Assembly (NCBI GenBank): GCA_009885595.1
Contig: VFKJ01000171.1
Coordinates: 1 to 9,600 of the forward strand
DNA from: Myxococcales bacterium
Lineage (GTDB): Bacteria > Myxococcota > Myxococcia > Myxococcales > Myxococcaceae
Direction of reading: 5' to 3'
Length of the DNA: 9,600 bases
Numbering within the stretch: position 1 is the stretch's first letter; each line of letters opens with the position of its first letter. The notes beneath the pieces are model-generated. The model had not been told where the DNA came from, ran no database searches, and saw only the letters and a program-made list of their open reading frames with translations. A program made the position numbers and the translations under genes. Positions 8,301 to 9,600 of the stretch are shown one piece after another.

Positions 8301-9600
8301 CCGTCACGTCCGCGGTGCCCGCCCTGGTGTCGCTGAAGAAGAACGAGCCCTGGCTGCCGAGGGCGGCGACGGTGACGTCGGTGATCGCCGTGGTGCAGCT
8401 GGCGTCGGAGAAGAAGCGCGTGGTCGCGGCGTTGGACGCCAGGGCGATCACGGTCTCGTTGTTCACGGAGCTGGTGTTGGCGAAGGCGTCGCGCACCTCG
8501 AAGCGCGTGATCGCCGAGCAGGCACCCACCAGGGTGGTCTGCGGCGCCGTCACGATGGTGAGGTGATCGGCCGCGGCGGGCGTCACCGTCACCACCTGCA
8601 CCGCGCCCACCAGGCCGGGGTTGGCGACGGTGATGGTGGGCGTGCCCACCAGGGTGTCGCGATAGTAGAGGTTCACCGAGCTGCTCCCCGTGGGGATGAC
8701 CACCGCGATCACCGAGGTGGTGCAGAACTCGTCGGCGAAGAAATCTCCGGTCACGGCATTCGTGCTCGGCACCACCGAGGTCGGGCCCTGCACCGCGGCG
8801 GCGTTACCGAGATCGTCGCGCGCTTCCACCAGCAGCTCGCGAGAGCAGGCCCCCGCGCTGACCGAGCGGGGAGGCGTCACCACCGCCAGCGTCCCGGCGG
8901 GTCCCGGGAGGACCGTCTGCACCTGGGTAGCGGCGGTCAGGCCCGGGGCGCGGGCCGTCAGCGTGGGGCTGCCGACCAGGGTGTCCTTGAAATAGAAGGT
9001 GACCGTGGTGCCGCTGGCCGAGAGCGTGCGGGAGGAGATCGGGTTGGCGCACAGGGGGTCCGAGAACAAGGTGCCGCCGCTCGACGAGGTGCTCAGGGTG
9101 ATCACCGTCACCGCGCCCACCGCGCTGGCGTTACCCAGGGTGTCCTGCGCCTGCACCGAGGTGAGCGCGGAGCAACCGCCCGCCGTCAGCGCCTGGGCGG
9201 CGGTGACGAAGGCGAGCTGAGCCGAGGCGCCGGTGGCGATGGTCTGCACCTGGGTGGCGCTGGTGCGGCCCGCGCTCGCTGCGGTGAGGGTCGCGGCGCC
9301 CGAGCGGGTGTCGGAATAATAGAACGAGGTGGTGCTCTGGCCCGAGCCGATGGTGGCCACCAGCGTCGGCGAGGTGCAGGCCGCGTCGGAATAGAAGGTG
9401 CCCGCAGGCGAGCTCGTGGTCAGCGCCACCGACGCAGCCGAGGCCACCTGCGCGGTGTTGCCGAACGAGTCCTGCACGCGCACGCCGATCAAAGGCGAGC
9501 ACGCCCCTGCCCCGAGCGTCCTGGGGGGCGTGGTGAAGCCCAGGGCCGTGGGGGCGCCGGGGTCGATGGTCTCCACCTGCACGGCGTTCGACAAGCCGAC
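5275..9600 (-). CDS. Giant secreted repeat protein with Cys-rich, He_PIG-like and PKD domains and a MYXO-CTERM tail (gene A, 5' end off-window)
   Basis: The frame is open from the window edge to TAA at 5277-5275, giving 1441 visible residues; the true start lies beyond 9600. Visible order by window residue: about 109-residue two-cysteine repeats (1-887), an acidic 11-Cys module (888-948), a He_PIG-like domain (about 949-1037) with the signature LQVDATTGAVDWTP, PKD domains (about 1042-1300) with WSFGDG and WNFGDG cores, a second He_PIG-like domain (about 1311-1402), and a C-terminal Cys-x-Cys, hydrophobic helix and Arg tail (1409-1441). PKD and He_PIG are beta-sandwich modules common in extracellular proteins. 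No enzyme motif is visible, so an anchored adhesin, recognition or structural role is inferred. The TTG at 9594 is internal: the preceding codons continue the repeat pattern. Gene B follows after 21 bases and is a paralogue. The frame and surface location are secure; the molecular function is not known. Confidence 0.93.
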   Translation of the reverse strand, partial: VGLSNAVQVETIDPGAPTALGFTTPPRTLGAGACSPLIGVRVQDSFGNTAQVASAASVALTTSSPAGTFYSDAACTSPTLVATIGSGQSTTSFYYSDTRSGAATLTAASAGRTSATQVQTIATGASAQLAFVTAAQALTAGGCSALTSVQAQDTLGNASAVGAVTVITLSTSSSGGTLFSDPLCANPISSRTLSASGTTVTFYFKDTLVGSPTLTARAPGLTAATQVQTVLPGPAGTLAVVTPPRSVSAGACSRELLVEARDDLGNAAAVQGPTSVVPSTNAVTGDFFADEFCTTSVIAVVIPTGSSSVNLYYRDTLVGTPTITVANPGLVGAVQVVTVTPAAADHLTIVTAPQTTLVGACSAITRFEVRDAFANTSSVNNETVIALASNAATTRFFSDASCTTAITDVTVAALGSQGSFFFSDTRAGTADVTVSAPSLITGSQAEVFTPGAAVGLAFSTPERTAVAGACSDAVTLEARDALNNPTTVASARVVALSSSSSGLQFFTDAACTTGLTTASLAAGGGSVSFYFRDPRAGSLTLTGSDPTLGTVTQSATVVAAAVSKLAFSTPPLNVPSTVCSRGVVLEARDAFDNAAAVTADEPITVTSSSATMAFFTDDACTTGSNGVTITTGNTFVNVYLRDATAGTATLTGTSLTFGSANQLATITAGPPIELAFVTPPQSLPTGVCSAAATVQARDVSGNAAPMGVGGVQAALFTTSTGGTFYSDVACSQPVTTLDLPAGQSSGTFYFKDSVVGSPTLDVAATGLAATSQQQTIFAAAQAVGLGFVGAPATLEAGRCSGAIEVQAQDVNGAAAPLTAPITVALTLGSTVARLYSDATCSTEVTSFPIAAGDYRATFFLKDAIVEPVLIQAQTATLTGGSVTVQIVCPATVDGAFCDDGDLCNGRERCLAGSCASSPALVCDDNDSCTNDSCAAATGCSNVVTSTCCTKPVIARDANLVAAVGVPYRLNPTAQLTLLRGTGPITWAACATGPSGLQVDATTGAVDWTPAAAGQSSLCLQATGACGVDAYSFTVDVLADPGAGPVAVLSLPPSVAAGVPVTANGSASTPAAGLSYVWSFGDGTALQTGARPTHTYARAGGYTVRLTVFTPSGQSAQAQALLRVTSESCPVPPTVRIVSDQTNGTDQLAAQLSADFQGDDPNPVLRWNFGDGTAEQGTPVSHTFGPGTHLVSLEAITREGCTARDSQVMVVNAGTNSPPHCAVTASPVAGLAPLATTFSASYGDSDGQITSASWLFSDGVTADALRFNGAAARVVDQPGGLTATLEVTDDRGATCRTSVRVEASNGQQLFPPEIVSVPTLTAQCEVPWTYGADGIVRASGSRPLTWELGRASAGIPEGMSLDQAGAISWTPAKGNGKRSERVTLVAQNAAGSVEQDFMVEVDCAPQPTGCSCSTFPGSALWLFGVAALTLVSRRRRARARSG
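5395..5670 (-). other. He_PIG-like domain 2 of gene A
   Basis: The segment starts at P-P-E-I-V-S-V-P and contains S-R-P-L-T-W-E-L, P-E-G-M-S-L-D and A-G-A-I-S-W-T-P, the same signature as the first He_PIG-like domain. It ends at V-E-V-D-C just before the sorting tail. With the first copy it brackets the PKD block, forming a symmetrical stalk. Confidence 0.7.
5700..6475 (-). other. Three consecutive PKD-type domains of gene A (third degenerate)
   Basis: PKD 1 (about 6475-6220) has Y-V-W-S-F-G-D-G and H-T-Y-A-R-A-G-G-Y-T-V-R-L. PKD 2 (about 6216-5965) has L-R-W-N-F-G-D-G and H-T-F-G-P-G-T-H-L-V-S-L. Both match the PKD hallmark W-x-F-G-D-G … H-x-Y/F … G-x-Y-x-V-x-L. The third (about 5943-5700) keeps S-W-L-F-S-D-G and L-E-V-T-D-D-R-G but lacks the H-x-Y strand. 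PKD domains are extracellular Ig-like spacers or ligand-binding modules, often next to adhesive or enzymatic domains. Confidence 0.8.
6490..6756 (-). other. He_PIG-like (putative Ig) domain 1 of gene A
   Basis: After the Cys-Cys the sequence reads G-V-P-Y-R, R-G-T-G-P-I-T-W, P-S-G-L-Q-V-D, then T-T-G-A-V-D-W-T-P. This is the usual signature of the putative-Ig He_PIG family (a 'P-x-G-L … G-x-I/V-x-W-T-P' core), found in bacterial surface proteins and related to cadherin-like folds. Three cysteines are present (CA, CL and AC contexts), unusual for the family. It ends near L-A-D-P-G-A-G-P. Confidence 0.7.
6757..6939 (-). other. Acidic 11-cysteine module of gene A
   Basis: Sixty-one residues hold eleven cysteines, with C-D-D-G-D-L-C-N-G-R-E-R-C in the first half and C-D-D-N-D-S-C-T-N-D-S-C plus A-T-G-C-S-N in the second, ending in Cys-Cys. 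The C-T-x-D-x-C … G-C pattern resembles the slime-mould CTDC repeat (Dicty_CTDC) and other extracellular Asp/Cys-rich modules of myxobacteria. The clustered Asp and Asn could bind calcium, but that is inference. It joins the repeat rod to the He_PIG/PKD stalk. Confidence 0.75.
6940..9600 (-). repeat. Array of eight complete two-cysteine repeats plus the tail of another in gene A
   Basis: First-cysteine codons start at 9501, 9174, 8847, 8520, 8193, 7866, 7539 and 7206 (minus strand). Six successive steps are exactly 327 bases and the last is 333. The units share the gene B consensus, including A-G-x-C-S, D-x-x-G-N, S-D-x-x-C and F-Y-F-K-D-T, with two cysteines each. Bases 9600-9544 are the end of an earlier unit, so the array continues off-window and its copy number is unknown. 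DNA identity between units is modest; the longest exact match noticed is an 18-mer (7346-7363 and 8984-9001) over the F-Y-F-K-D core. No recent duplication is evident. Confidence 0.9.

Noticed and set aside
9592..9594. TTG as the start codon of gene A
   Set aside because: The codons before it (to 9600) and after it form the end of a regular repeat unit, and no signal peptide follows. The true start must be off-window.
1..9600. Mobile element, CRISPR array, defence genes, tRNA or rRNA
   Set aside because: Apart from 21 bases the window is filled by two coding frames. The 327-bp period is protein-level repeats with diverged DNA, not direct DNA repeats with spacers, and no transposase, nuclease or RNA gene pattern was seen.

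Overview
The window is very GC-rich and codes almost entirely on the minus strand. It holds two giant secreted surface-protein genes in tandem, separated by 21 bases. The best taxonomic clue is at the C-terminus of the upstream gene: a Cys-x-Cys pair, one hydrophobic segment and a run of arginines. This is the layout of the MYXO-CTERM sorting tail, known mainly from myxobacteria (Myxococcota). Strong G/C third-position bias, long secreted proteins, and PKD, LamG-like and acidic Cys-rich modules fit that group. The genus cannot be read from the window.

Layout, in transcription order (right to left). Gene A covers 9600-5275; its 5' part lies outside the window. It shows the tail of one repeat and eight complete repeats of about 109 residues (9600-6940). 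These are followed by an 11-cysteine acidic module (6939-6757), a putative-Ig (He_PIG-like) domain, two good PKD domains and one degenerate one, a second He_PIG-like domain, and the MYXO-CTERM tail ending at TAA 5277-5275. Gene B covers 5253-1; its 3' part lies outside the window. It starts with a signal peptide, then two LamG-like jelly-roll domains (5190-3874), then eleven copies of the same repeat (3861-286), then the same 11-cysteine module (285-103). The window edge cuts it at the start of the He_PIG-like domain.

The two genes are paralogues. From the last repeat to the cut they align without gaps, so gene B probably ends off-window with the same PKD/He_PIG/MYXO-CTERM tail, about 458 more residues by analogy. 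Tandem order and the short gap suggest co-transcription. The likely products are long disulfide-stabilised rods anchored at the cell surface and presenting N-terminal LamG-like heads (seen in B only), plausibly for adhesion or recognition.

The most striking feature is the repeat family. There are 19 complete copies, each with exactly two cysteines, and the spacing is almost locked at 327 bp although the sequences have diverged strongly. No RNA genes, mobile elements, CRISPR arrays, promoters or terminators were found. Many long open frames on both strands are by-products of codon bias.
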